DNA of 64,000 nucleotides. Source: Aquatica leii. Taxonomy: Eukaryota > Arthropoda > Insecta > Coleoptera > Lampyridae. Location of the stretch: NCBI GenBank assembly GCA_035610365.1, contig CM069433.1, positions 132,946,545 to 133,010,544 on the forward strand, read 5' to 3'. This document shows positions 47,603 to 57,035 of the stretch, piece after piece. The notes under the pieces were generated by a model. It was not told where the DNA came from and searched no databases. It saw nothing but the letters and a program-made list of their open reading frames with translations. Position 1 is the stretch's first letter, and every line of letters starts with the position of its first letter. Both the position numbers and the translations under genes were made by a program.

Positions 47603-47870
47603 TCACGTGCAACAACCCGCTAAAATTTTGTTACGATATCCATTTTAGTTTTAAAATAATTAATGTTCTTTTGTATTTCGAACGCCGGACTTGAAATACA
47701 TTTTCGTTTTTTTAGGGCATCGGGATTTTGGGTATTTGTTTTAACTTTTGTTCTAGGGGGTTGAAATTATTATCACGTGCAACAACCCTCTAAAATTTTG
47801 TTACGATATCTTTTTTAGTTTTGAAATAATTAATTTTTTTTTGTATTTTGAACGCGGGACTTATTATGTA
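47603..47870 (+). repeat. Two-copy ~170-bp tandem duplication
   Basis: The phrase tcacgtgcaacaaccc followed by ctaaaattttgttacgata starts at 47603 and again at 47773. The copies stay similar through ttttgaaataattaat and aacgcgggactt. The second copy runs into the satellite relic. Two units of a decayed satellite is a reasonable guess. Confidence 0.75.
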
Positions 47871-48128
47871 TTATAGTTAAGACATTGATGCAATATTTTA
47901 GACTTAAAAATTTCTTAAAAAATATTTTGTTTGTATTATCTCCATTATTAAAATACTGGGAACACAGGGCCCAAATGCCACCGGTTTCCTAAAAAATTTT
48001 TTTTTATGTTTTTCGTTCATTCTTAAGTTGAAGGGATAGTTTGACAGTGTTGACTTTGTTAAACACGAGGATACAATATTTAAATAGTTTATATAGCAAC
48101 ACATAATGGATTGAGATATCAAGAAAAA
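47862..48128 (-). repeat. Inverted, diverged relic of the satellite
   Basis: On the minus strand the B-specific phrase accggtggcatttgggccc is present at about 47967-47985 (compare accggtggcatttgggatc in the array). The left part matches the A/B segment tgcatrtatgtcttaacta-tgatacataat in reverse (47865-47900), and the right part, ttcgttcattcttaagttgaag, matches the shared tail. Spacing differs from both modern monomers, so it is an old or separate subfamily. It lies 18 kb outside the main array. Confidence 0.75.
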
Positions 48129-48132
48129 ATAT

Positions 48133-48526
48133 TGTAACGAATTTTAACACTAATTTATTTGTACTAATAATTTTTACACGTTTATAACTATACGAACTAA
48201 TTAAATCTAAGGTTATTTAAGAAAAACTAATTTATATAGTACAATCACTCGAAAGATAATGTCCGCGGATAACTTCAATTTAACACTTTTTTACATTAGT
48301 CACGTACGTTTTTAATTCGTTGTTAATCACTTATTTATTTAAACTTGAATAACCTTCTTTACACTGCCGACTTCGAATTGCTAACTGACCTATGATTTCT
48401 ATGTACCGCTTTTATACATTTCTGCTATCTTTCTAGAATCTTCTATATTCTTTCGTGTATGTTCTAGACGTGTATAAAAAGTACGTGATCGCTCTCGAAA
48501 TTTACAAGAAGTTCGCGAATGTTTCA
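48133..48526. repeat. Second solo LTR of the same family as 43231-43688
   Basis: It begins tgtaacgaattt and ends aatgtttca, and shares with the other copy ctaattaaatctaa, ttaatcacttattta, aactgacctatgatttc and the box cttttata. It is more diverged and shorter (394 bp). Flanks read atat on the left and gtat on the right, a 4-bp duplication with one change. Confidence 0.8.
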
Positions 48527-49488
48527 GTATGTTATGATTTGGAAAAGTAAAATAGTACCCAGTTCCAATAGAGCTGGAAATGCGAATTAGCCAAGAACTT
48601 TTTTCTGGTCCCCGACAGTTACCTTTGTTGAAAGAATCTCAAGGTAGATGTCTTTCGACGCTTTGTTTTTAAATACATGCAATACGATAATTAAAAAAGT
48701 ATCCAAATGAATGTTCTATAATTTAAAAACGAGTAATGAGAAAGAATATTCTTTAAATGTGGGAGCAGTATAAGGAACTTTAAGTACTGGCAGTTATCAT
48801 AGTCATTTGAAATGATGGATGGTAGTGCTTGAGTAATAGTTCGGTTAAGGTACCACAATTTTTTTATTTTAGGTAATTATTACAGAAAAAGAAATCAAAA
48901 AGAGAAACAAATTTTGTTATAGTATGTGTGCATTTTCTAGTAATAAACAAGATCAACCAAGACCTCATACGTTCATTAAAAATTGGACAGGTTCTTCTTG
49001 CAATGTTTGTTAATAATTAACATAGATATATTTTTTGTTAAATAAATATTATTTTCTATTTGTTGTTGCAGCTTTATCTTTTCAACGATTGCGATTGGTC
49101 GAAAGAAAATCAGGCGTTGACAGACGCAGTGTTCCTAAAAGTTGATCAAAGTTTTAACTTCTAAACTGCAAAACTGTTATCATAACAGGGTTTTTAAATT
49201 TTCTGTTTCATTACGTGTGTTTGTATCTAACGTGTTTGGAAAAATATAAAATCTTTGCAAACTGTTAGGCGAGGACCAGTTGCGTTATGTACGCAACAAA
49301 CATGCGGTCGCTACTATTATTTATCAAAAGATTAACAAAAGAAGCGATAACTAACGACTAACGTATATTATATATTTACAAGTTTGTCAACTATTTAAGA
49401 GGTTTACAAATACATCAACATACAAAACTATTAATTAAGCTACTTGCCGGCTTGTTTCGAATAAATTATACAAAAAAAAGGATATTGC
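48527..49488. other. Intergenic sequence, no feature recognised
   Basis: AT-rich, with no long open frame. A splice-acceptor-like ttgttgttgcag at about 49058-49070 precedes a short open stretch, but I cannot build a gene from it. Confidence 0.4.
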
Positions 49489-49492
49489 ATAT

Positions 49493-49774
49493 AATTAAGT
49501 TAAACGATTTATATAACGTTTATTCCGAGTAATTGCTAGTTTACAAAACTAATATAAAACTAGTGAAATCTTACATTCTACACCCTTATATAACATGCAT
49601 TATCGTATTGTTCCCAGACCTTACTCTTAACCTCGCTTATCGTTTGGACCATTATTTACTTTATCTAATTTATACTAATTCTAAAATGATTTGGTTACAA
49701 TCTTCTGTTATTTATAACGTTTAGACTTTATTAAGATAAAACATAAAATATGAGAGGGTTACTTTAACTTAATT
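49493..49774 (-). repeat. Gypsy-2 3' LTR
   Basis: It is 282 bp, with ends aattaagtt and aacttaatt that are exact inverted repeats of each other. The inner end is fixed by the polypurine tract and the outer end by the atat duplication. Confidence 0.9.
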
Positions 49775-49788
49775 CCTCCCCCCTTAAG
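49775..49788 (-). other. Gypsy-2 polypurine tract
   Basis: On the minus strand it reads cttaaggggggagg, abutting the LTR, overlapping the env stop codon as in Gypsy-1. Confidence 0.85.
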
Positions 49789-51337
49789 ATAGAACGTCCC
49801 CGTTCTGCGATACATTTTGTCTAAGGGACATTTCGGAAAACGACATTACATCATGTTTTTGTTTTTTCTGGAAAATTACCCGTATCTTATGTCTAAATAC
49901 ACACACTATAGTAAAAACAATACAAAGTATAATTACAATTACCATCGTAAAAGAAAAATGTAAAATGTGTACCAATGGGTGAAGATTAACCGGTACATTT
50001 ATTGATTCAGACTCTTCTTTCAAACTGTCAAAATCAGTCAAATGCTTTGGTTGCAAGTTTACTACCCTATTGGCTTTGTAATCTTTAATTATTATTTTAA
50101 TTTGAAAAGTAACATTACTTAAAGTGTTTTCAAATATTTGATCACCTATTATTATTTTACAATTTGTTTTTGAAGATAACAATGCATTATTTATAATATT
50201 AACTGATTGAATTTCTTCACGACATTCTTCGGTTACCAATAAATCAGATTTACAAGAAACTAATATTTTACCATCATTTAATTGCGCACACAGTTTATAA
50301 TTATTACTAGTCATAGCATAAACACAATTATTGTTAGTTAATATAGAGCACTTGTTTAAACGCGGGGCGTCAACACAAATTGTTTCATTATTAAACACTT
50401 TACACTGTTCGTTGGTCCAAAATTCTCCTCTTGCTCCATGCAGGTGATGTTTAAAAGGCGGTATCAGTATTTTATTTTTAGAATCGGGTATTGGATACAT
50501 TCGGGAATACTGATAAAATGATTGATCAAGAATTGGAATATACAGTATACATGTTATTACATCTTTTACAGAGACTACTTGAAATTTAGAAAATTCTAAG
50601 ATTGTGAATAAGTGATGCGTTTTCCATTCAACTAATTCTGAATGCTTATAAATGATTTTTAAATGGCTAACAATTTCAGATAATTCAGTATTTGAGATTA
50701 TTTCTAGGTTTGTTATTCCTGAGGATGCTAAAGAAATTGTTCGCTCGATACTTTGGAGTGTATTAAGCAGTTTCAAGCTCATATAATTGTTGTATTGAAT
50801 AACCAATTGTGTTTTAATTACGCTACTCATATTATTTATTGCTTGCACGGATGAATTTAGATTATTTTGCATTATTTCGAAGTCTGTTATGTAACGTTTT
50901 GTGGTATGACCGGGAAAAGAAGTGTATTTACTTATTTTATTAACGATGTCTTTTTGATTCTTGAAGAGGATTTTTAAGTTTTTGTTGATTTCAATTAGGT
51001 CGTTATTATGGGGATTACCTGTAATGTATTTGATTAAAGTACCTAGACCGTCTACGAGGGATCGTCTTTTTCTAGAATTGAATTTTGCAAATTGGTCTTC
51101 TATTAATTTACAGTTTTCTTTCAATATGGTTATTAAAGCACAATTCATTGGATTTGCGTTAATTGCATCTAATACTACTACGTTATTTAATAGTTTATAA
51201 TAACTCAATTTTAAATCAGTTATATTAAAATAAAAGTAATGACTTAAAATTCTAGTTGTACCTAACGTTTCGGAAACGTAACCGTTAGTTTCGATCTTTT
51301 TAACCTGAAGGGCCTGGTTCTGGTGGCACAGGGTCAT
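49784..51337 (-). CDS. env: Gypsy-2 envelope-like glycoprotein (F-type)
   Basis: The 517-codon open frame is homologous to errantivirus Env, itself related to the baculovirus F fusion protein family. Seen: a basic cleavage-type motif RKRR at residues 89-92; directly after it a conserved fusion-peptide-like stretch (SLVDGLGTLIKYITG); a long helical region; a Cys-containing ectodomain (TCILYIPILD, EFWTNEQC, CSILTNNNC); a membrane anchor at about 463-485 (SFTMVIVIILCIVFTIVCV); and a basic tail. It overlaps the end of pol by 38 bp in another frame. No signal peptide follows the Met at 51337; in this group env is made from a spliced mRNA, so the true N-terminus may differ. The frame is open, but the element has lost its 5' control region, so expression is doubtful. 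Confidence 0.88.
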   Translation of the reverse strand: MTLCHQNQALQVKKIETNGYVSETLGTTRILSHYFYFNITDLKLSYYKLLNNVVVLDAINANPMNCALITILKENCKLIEDQFAKFNSRKRRSLVDGLGTLIKYITGNPHNNDLIEINKNLKILFKNQKDIVNKISKYTSFPGHTTKRYITDFEIMQNNLNSSVQAINNMSSVIKTQLVIQYNNYMSLKLLNTLQSIERTISLASSGITNLEIISNTELSEIVSHLKIIYKHSELVEWKTHHLFTILEFSKFQVVSVKDVITCILYIPILDQSFYQYSRMYPIPDSKNKILIPPFKHHLHGARGEFWTNEQCKVFNNETICVDAPRLNKCSILTNNNCVYAMTSNNYKLCAQLNDGKILVSCKSDLLVTEECREEIQSVNIINNALLSSKTNCKIIIGDQIFENTLSNVTFQIKIIIKDYKANRVVNLQPKHLTDFDSLKEESESINVPVNLHPLVHILHFSFTMVIVIILCIVFTIVCVFRHKIRVIFQKKQKHDVMSFSEMSLRQNVSQNGDVLS

Positions 51338-54212
51338 CCTGCAAAGAGAATTTCTTTTTAGCTCTTTTTAATTTTCGTGCGTTTATGTTAGCGGTTCTTC
51401 CAGACTTTTCACGGATTCCGATTATTTTGTTAGCATTTACTGAAGTGACATTAACTTTATCGTAATATGGGTCCGTCTTTCTAATTCTTTGTCGGGTAAA
51501 ATAAGCTACTGGTTCATTAAGCTCTATTTTTTCTTTATTATTATTTAATTTATCTACGTTTGCTTTACCTTTTTCGACCTGTTTGTGATATAACTGTTCA
51601 TAAAATGGCAGAATTTCGTCTTTACGTTTTTGATTATATAGTTCATAAATAGTTTTACTTAGATTTATTTTATGGGCATTTAGATTTTCGTAGGGGCCAT
51701 ATAATAAAGTGAAAGGTGTGTATCCGGTACTGGAATGAATTGATTGATTATAGATTTGAATCGCAGTTGTCATAATATCTTTAGGAGTTTCGTTTTTATT
51801 TTGTAATTTCAGCACTCTTAATTTTTCAAGTAATGTAGAATGAACTCGTTCTACAGGCGAATTTGAACTGGGATTATAATTTGTGGTAAAATGAACGTCG
51901 ATTTTGTATAACGAACAAAATTCTTGAAATACGTTGTTTTTAAATTCTTTCCCTTCATCACAAACTATCTTTTTCGGATAATTATGATGCGAGAAATAGT
52001 GACGAAGTTTATTTAAAATGGTTATCCCTGTTGCGTCTTCAATGTAATAAGCTTGGGTGTATCGCGAGAATAAATCAATTACCGTAAGAAATTTACTACT
52101 GTGAAAGCTAAACGTGTCTATATGAATTACATCAAAGGGTCTTTTTGCTAATAGAGGACCAGAAAATTGAGGTTTATATGGATTTCTTTCGTATTTACTA
52201 ATTAGGCAAGTTTCACATTCATTTATGATTTTATTTATTTTAAGTTTCATGTCAGGCCAATAATATTTTAGTTTAAGGTTGTTAAAAGTTTCATTTATAC
52301 CGTTGTGATTAATTTGATGATATTCGCAAATAACATTATATTGTTTTTCCGTATTTTCTATATCTTCCGCTAAAATATTACCTTTAATTATCTTAACGGT
52401 ATTGTCAAAAAGGTTTGTGCAAATTTGAGTAAATTTTTGTTCTAATTCGTTGTCTAAAAAGTATATTCCATAAACATTTTTTGGATCTATAATTTCTTTT
52501 AAATATTTTTCTAAATTTTCCAATCTGGAATTTGGATCTTTTAAGGAAAAGAGCCATACTAGAGGTTTGTGATCGGTTTCCATTATAAATTGACGCCCAT
52601 AAATATAAGGCCTAAAATGTTTGGTAGACTCTACTATAGCTAGCAATTCGCGTTCTATCGTCGAGTAATTTCTTTCCGCACTATTTAATGTTCGTGAATA
52701 AAAAGCAACGGGTTTACTATTTTGTGAAAGAACACTACCTAAAGCAATATTAGAAGCGTCCGTGGTTAAATGAAAAGTTTTGTCAAAATCGGTATACGTG
52801 AGAACTGGGGCATTAGTTAAAAGTTCCTTACACTTATTGAATGCTTCTAAATAATCAGAGTTTCTTATATCAATTTTGGTTCCCTTTTTAAGGCATTTTG
52901 TAAATGGGTAAACAATTTTTGCAAAGTTTTGGATAAAGCGTCTGTAATATCCTACTAAACCTAAAAATGCTTTTATTTCTTTGGTATTTGTAGGTAATGG
53001 GTAGTCTTGGACAGATTTAATTTTGGATGGATTAGGTTTAATGCCATCAGGAGTTATTACGTGACCTAGAAAAGCAACTTCTTTTCGTAAGAATTCGGAT
53101 TTATCAAGCTGTACTTTTAGATTATAATGCCTAAGTTTCTGAAAAATTAGTTTTAAATGATTTAAATGTTCTTGCAAAAATTTTGAAAAAATGACTACAT
53201 CGTCCATGTAAACAAAACAGTATTTATAAATGTATTCTTTAAGAATATGTTCCATTACACGCTGAAATGAGCTAGGAGCATTCTTTAGACCAAAGGGCAT
53301 ACGAACATACTCGTAATGTCCAATTTTAACAGAAAAAGCGGCTTTTTCAACGGATTGTGGGTCCATTTCTATTTGATGAAATCCCTGAGCTAAATCAAGG
53401 GTAGAAAAGTAAGTGCATTTCCCGAAATTATCTAATATTTCATCTATGCGTGGTAAAGGGTATTTATCGTCGATGGTTTTTTTATTAAGTTTTCTAAAAT
53501 CTATTACTAAACGCCATTTCTTCTTACCGCTAGCGTCTAATTTTTTCGGGACTATCCATACCGGTGAACTATAAGGTGAAATACTAGGCCTGATAATTTT
53601 ATTGTCTAAAAGTTTTTGTATTTGATTTTGAATCTCGGTTTTTAAGTGATACGGATATCTAAACGTTTTACAAAACACGGGGTCTTCGTCTACTGTTCTA
53701 ATTGTGTGTTTAACGGCATTAGTAAAAGATAGGTCACAGTTTTCATTGTAAAATATATCACGATAGTTCTTACAAAGTTTTAAAATTTCAATTGTTTCTT
53801 CGGGGTTAAGCTGTTCTGTTCTGATCACCTCGTCAATGTTGATATCTTTATTATTAATTTTGGGATTACCTATTTCAAAATTACTTAAAGGATCTACTTT
53901 AATTTGTTGGTGGAAATTTATTTCTATTTCATTTCGTGCTTCTTGAATTGGAATAGTACAAAGGCCATTTTTTGCGTAAACTATCGATTCAGGTATCGTA
54001 ACATTATTAAATTTAATTTGTGGAACTACTACCTGTCCTTCATTTATATCGACGGGGATGTTTATATAATTTCTAGTTATCTGTTTAAATTTTTTAAAAT
54101 GTAGAGGATTTAATTCAAAAAAGAAAGGAATTTTAATATCATTAATTTCTAAATTTTGTTGATCGTAATCGATTTTCGCGCCTAACTTTTTAAGATCCTC
54201 GCTACCTAACAA
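51300..54212 (-). CDS. pol: Gypsy-2 pol (RT, truncated RNase H, integrase)
   Basis: 970 codons are open. The Met at 54212 lies inside the polyprotein. Domains: end of protease (1-30), linker, RT about 185-375 with YMDD at 335-338, RNase H from TTDASN (about 483) through [10 protein letters not shown] (546-555), integrase zinc module with His632, His636, Cys666, Cys669, and integrase core with Asp699, Asp752 and Glu788, then GYTPFTLLYGP and a basic tail. Between NSR (563) and LENLEKYL the segment carrying the end of RNase H, including the final [13 protein letters not shown] Asp, is missing without a frame change. The enzyme set would therefore lack full RNase H. The protease part upstream is frameshifted, so no intact polyprotein can form. 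Confidence 0.9.
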   Translation of the reverse strand: MLGSEDLKKLGAKIDYDQQNLEINDIKIPFFFELNPLHFKKFKQITRNYINIPVDINEGQVVVPQIKFNNVTIPESIVYAKNGLCTIPIQEARNEIEINFHQQIKVDPLSNFEIGNPKINNKDINIDEVIRTEQLNPEETIEILKLCKNYRDIFYNENCDLSFTNAVKHTIRTVDEDPVFCKTFRYPYHLKTEIQNQIQKLLDNKIIRPSISPYSSPVWIVPKKLDASGKKKWRLVIDFRKLNKKTIDDKYPLPRIDEILDNFGKCTYFSTLDLAQGFHQIEMDPQSVEKAAFSVKIGHYEYVRMPFGLKNAPSSFQRVMEHILKEYIYKYCFVYMDDVVIFSKFLQEHLNHLKLIFQKLRHYNLKVQLDKSEFLRKEVAFLGHVITPDGIKPNPSKIKSVQDYPLPTNTKEIKAFLGLVGYYRRFIQNFAKIVYPFTKCLKKGTKIDIRNSDYLEAFNKCKELLTNAPVLTYTDFDKTFHLTTDASNIALGSVLSQNSKPVAFYSRTLNSAERNYSTIERELLAIVESTKHFRPYIYGRQFIMETDHKPLVWLFSLKDPNSRLENLEKYLKEIIDPKNVYGIYFLDNELEQKFTQICTNLFDNTVKIIKGNILAEDIENTEKQYNVICEYHQINHNGINETFNNLKLKYYWPDMKLKINKIINECETCLISKYERNPYKPQFSGPLLAKRPFDVIHIDTFSFHSSKFLTVIDLFSRYTQAYYIEDATGITILNKLRHYFSHHNYPKKIVCDEGKEFKNNVFQEFCSLYKIDVHFTTNYNPSSNSPVERVHSTLLEKLRVLKLQNKNETPKDIMTTAIQIYNQSIHSSTGYTPFTLLYGPYENLNAHKINLSKTIYELYNQKRKDEILPFYEQLYHKQVEKGKANVDKLNNNKEKIELNEPVAYFTRQRIRKTDPYYDKVNVTSVNANKIIGIREKSGRTANINARKLKRAKKKFSLQDDPVPPEPGPSG

Positions 54213-54789
54213 AGCATCGAATCGATCATGCCATTGAACTACGTGAAAATTTGTTATTGTTTATACAGTAATCTTTTAATATAGGATATGAAATATTCAA
54301 ATCGTTATAGTTACAGTTTGAGCTAAACTTTTAACAGAAAAGGGTTTCCTAAAGAAATGAGTTTTAAAACGAATTTGTGCTGTATCTGGATTCATAATCG
54401 AATTTGAAGCTCCAGAATCAATTATTATTCTGAGATTTTGTTCCGGAATAGTAATAAAAGGTAATTTAGGTTTATTGTGAATAGAATGTAAGTCAAGGTT
54501 GATTCTATCGAGGCTGGTATACGAAAATTTTCTACTTCGTTGTTGTCGTCAAATTCTATAATTTCGTCGTGTTTAATATCTATATTAAAATTTTCAAAAG
54601 GTTGTTGTAAAATTGAAGCGTCCCCTAAATATTCGTTATTACATTCGTAATCGTTAGATTGTTCGACGTTGTGCAATTCTTCAGAACTAAAATTTCTGGG
54701 ACCAGTTTGTTGAAAATAATTACGGGGTGGTGGTCGGTTTTGATTTTTATTTAATTGAAATGTATTTCGCGTACTTACAGACATAGGAG
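54213..54789 (-). pseudogene. pol: Gypsy-2 gag end / protease remnant
   Basis: The stretch 54425-54784 encodes the gag-pol linker (RNYFQQTGPRNFSSEELHNVE, also present in Gypsy-1). In another frame, IIIDSGASNSIMNP at about 54385-54430 gives the protease active site. Further small deletions near 54250-54320 break the rest before the pol frame begins at 54212. Confidence 0.8.
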
Positions 54790-55560
54790 TGGGTTTGAAT
54801 TCTGGTTTTCTTCCGAAAAGTTGAATTTCTTGGGAAATTTGCCTGAATCGGTCTACTTTGAATGTTAATAGGGCCTCTAGGAAACTGATTTGAATTATGC
54901 GGTAATTGCATGTTTAAAGGAGGTTGTTGGTAATTTCTATAAGAATAAAATGGTTTTTGAACTGGTGTTGGTCTGTAGGGCTGTTTAGTTTGCTGAGGTA
55001 TTTGTCTCGCAAATTGTGAGGGTTGTTTATGTCTAATAAAATTTAAAAAATTGACTTGTTGGTGATTGTCGTAATTTCGTAGATGGGTTAAGGCATCTTC
55101 TAAAGAAGTAATTGTTTTATTCGATATAAAAGAACGATAAGGTTCATACAATCCGGCAGAAAAGGTATTTTGAGCTCTTTGTTCGTATATTTTCTTTTTG
55201 AAATTTTTTACATTAATGTCTTCTTCCCTAATATTAACGTGTTCTAAAATTTGTTGTAATTTGGACTTAATTCGTTCATAATATTGGTCATAACTTTCAT
55301 TTGAAAACTGATAACTAGTAATTAAATCGTTTTCTAAAAGAGTTTCGTTTCTTTGGTCTCCAAAGCGGTTTAAAAGGGTTGTTTTAACTTGTGCCCAAGT
55401 CATGCAATTAGAAACTATAAGGGTTTCACGAGCAGCACCCGTTAATTTTGAGCAACACAATTCAAACACTAATTTATTTAATGAACATTGTTCTTGACCC
55501 GCGATATTTACTTTGTATGTGCTAATAATTTTTTTGCATTGTTGAATATAATAAGATATC
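54790..55560 (-). pseudogene. gag: Gypsy-2 gag, N-terminally truncated
   Basis: The frame is open from the breakpoint at 55560. It shows IQQCKKIISTYK, LVFELCCSKLTGAAR, LLNRFGDQRNE, EPYRSFISNKTITSLEDA and a Pro/Gln/Arg-rich tail, all matching Gypsy-1 gag. The first ~60 residues and the start codon are deleted. The frame is lost near 54810. There is no zinc knuckle. Confidence 0.85.
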
Positions 55561-55561
55561 G

Positions 55562-55739
55562 ATTATCGTATTGTTCCCAGACCTTACTCTTAACCTTGCT
55601 TATCGCGTTTGGACCATTATTTACTTTATCTAATTTATACTAATTCTAAGATGATTTGGTTACAATCTTCTGTTATTTATAACGTCTAGACTTTATTAAG
55701 ATAAAACATAAAATATGAGACGGTTACTTTAACTTAATT
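55562..55739 (-). repeat. Gypsy-2 5' LTR, partial
   Basis: Matches 49599-49774 and keeps the outer end aacttaatt and the atat duplication. The part next to the internal region is deleted, so the LTR passes straight into gag at 55561. Confidence 0.9.
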
Positions 55740-55743
55740 ATAT

Positions 55744-56835
55744 GCAACGACGCTACTAAAGAAGTAATGTCTTTTATTTCCTCTACACATCAGTGATGTC
55801 TTCTGGTCGAATCCCACCATAATCGACCTTTTATCTTCTAAATAACCATACCAGTTAACTTGGATTAATGCCGAGCGCAAACCATATTCCATTCAACGTA
55901 TTAGCAACTAGCGACAACCATATTCAAACAATTCGTCCAGGAAATCGTTCTGCTCAGAACCCGATACGGTTTTTTATCGATACAATTTTTTTACAACTTA
56001 ATTTTTACAATTGATGTTTTACCAAATTGATTTTTTTTTACAATAAAATATTTTTTCCCGTGACAACGTATTTCACATGTATTGCATATGCAAGGAACAA
56101 GGGATTACAAAATTTTATAATTAAATTAGGGACGAAACAACGTGGTTCAGTAAATATTCACCGCAAAATGGCTAATTTAAAAATCTGATTCTTTGTATAT
56201 TGTTCATATTTACTTTTTTTAAAATTCAAGCGTTTATTTCAAGTTATACAAATAAACGAAAAGTGCGATCAGAAATACGCTTCTCGTGTCATAAGAAGTT
56301 ACGAGTACACAAAAGATTGGTTGTAAAACTTATACCTACAGTTATAAAGACGCCGCGTGGTTTTCTAGAAATTACTATCGGAGTAAACTGAGGAGCTTAA
56401 TTTTTATTTGTTAATATTTAATATAATTTATCGGAATTTTAAACACACGAATTAAAACAATGAACAGGTTCAAATTATATAATTCTTGATTTGAATAAAA
56501 TATAGATAGAATTGTATACTTTGAAATAGGGATTAACTCTTTGTTAATCCAGGTTTGGGTTAATGGAATTTTTACGACTGTATACATAAATGTAAGTAAC
56601 ATAGAATTTCCCGACCTTGCTAATTGCAATTGCCTATTAAACTTTTTATGAATTCAAGCTGTTGATAATTAATTCTTAAATGCATCAACATGTTTTTGAC
56701 AAAATTGACATTAACGCGCAAAATAAGCATTTATAAGAAAAAATAAGCATTTAAAGCGTTTTGCTTGAACATCCGGTCTTTCTTTATAATATTCTATTTT
56801 TGGAATGTCCCCACTCTTCATTGCTAAATAGCAGG
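55744..56835. other. Intergenic sequence, no gene recognised
   Basis: AT-rich. A B-box-like tggtcgaatcc is seen near 55817, without a partner A box at a convincing distance. Near 56720-56755 aaataagcattta occurs twice, about 22 bp apart, upstream of the transposase promoter. No coding region is supported. Confidence 0.4.
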
Positions 56836-56865
56836 TATAAAATCAACACTAGCAGTTTTTCCAGT
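56836..56865 (+). promoter_or_regulatory. Core promoter of the transposase-like gene
   Basis: tataaaa at 56836-56842 and an initiator-like ccagt with its A at 56863 are 27 bp apart, the normal TATA-to-start spacing of arthropod pol II promoters. The leader would be about 170 bp before the ATG at 57036. Confidence 0.6.
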
Positions 56866-57035
56866 ACTCGAATTTTGTATTCGTTTATGAAAACGCTTAT
56901 TTTTTGACTTGTGCGATATTGACACCGTAGTAGATATTTTTTGATTACAGTATTTGTAGATTGAATTTAGATTTATTTTATATTTGATTTTGTTGCGATT
57001 TTGTATTCTTTTGTTTTTGCACTTATTATTGGGTG

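Larger units (their letters stand above)
49493..55739 (-). mobile_element. Gypsy-2: errantivirus-like Ty3/gypsy provirus, 5'-deleted
   Basis: Minus-strand order: partial 5' LTR, truncated gag, broken protease, long pol frame, overlapping env, polypurine tract, complete 3' LTR. It is flanked by atat (49489-49492 and 55740-55743), a 4-bp duplication of an AT-rich palindromic target as preferred by errantiviruses. The first ~106 bp (plus-strand left part) of the 5' LTR, the leader, primer-binding site and start of gag are missing at the junction 55560/55561. The shared LTR part differs by four substitutions and a 2-base indel over about 176 bp. It is a relative of Gypsy-1, not a copy. Confidence 0.93.

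Noticed and set aside
47904..48122. Minus-strand 72-codon frame
   Set aside because: Falls in the satellite relic; chance frame.
48900..49170. Possible small two-exon plus-strand gene using the acceptor ttgttgttgcag
   Set aside because: The needed donor (acag|gttctt) is poor, the product would be under 50 residues, and no family is recognised.
49533..49724. Plus-strand 63-codon frame
   Set aside because: Entirely within the Gypsy-2 LTR.
55744..55850. tRNA or SINE from a B-box-like tggtcgaatcc
   Set aside because: No A box at a suitable distance and no cloverleaf or target duplication seen.
56200..56391. Plus-strand 63-codon frame
   Set aside because: No homology, no promoter or splice context; AT-rich chance frame.
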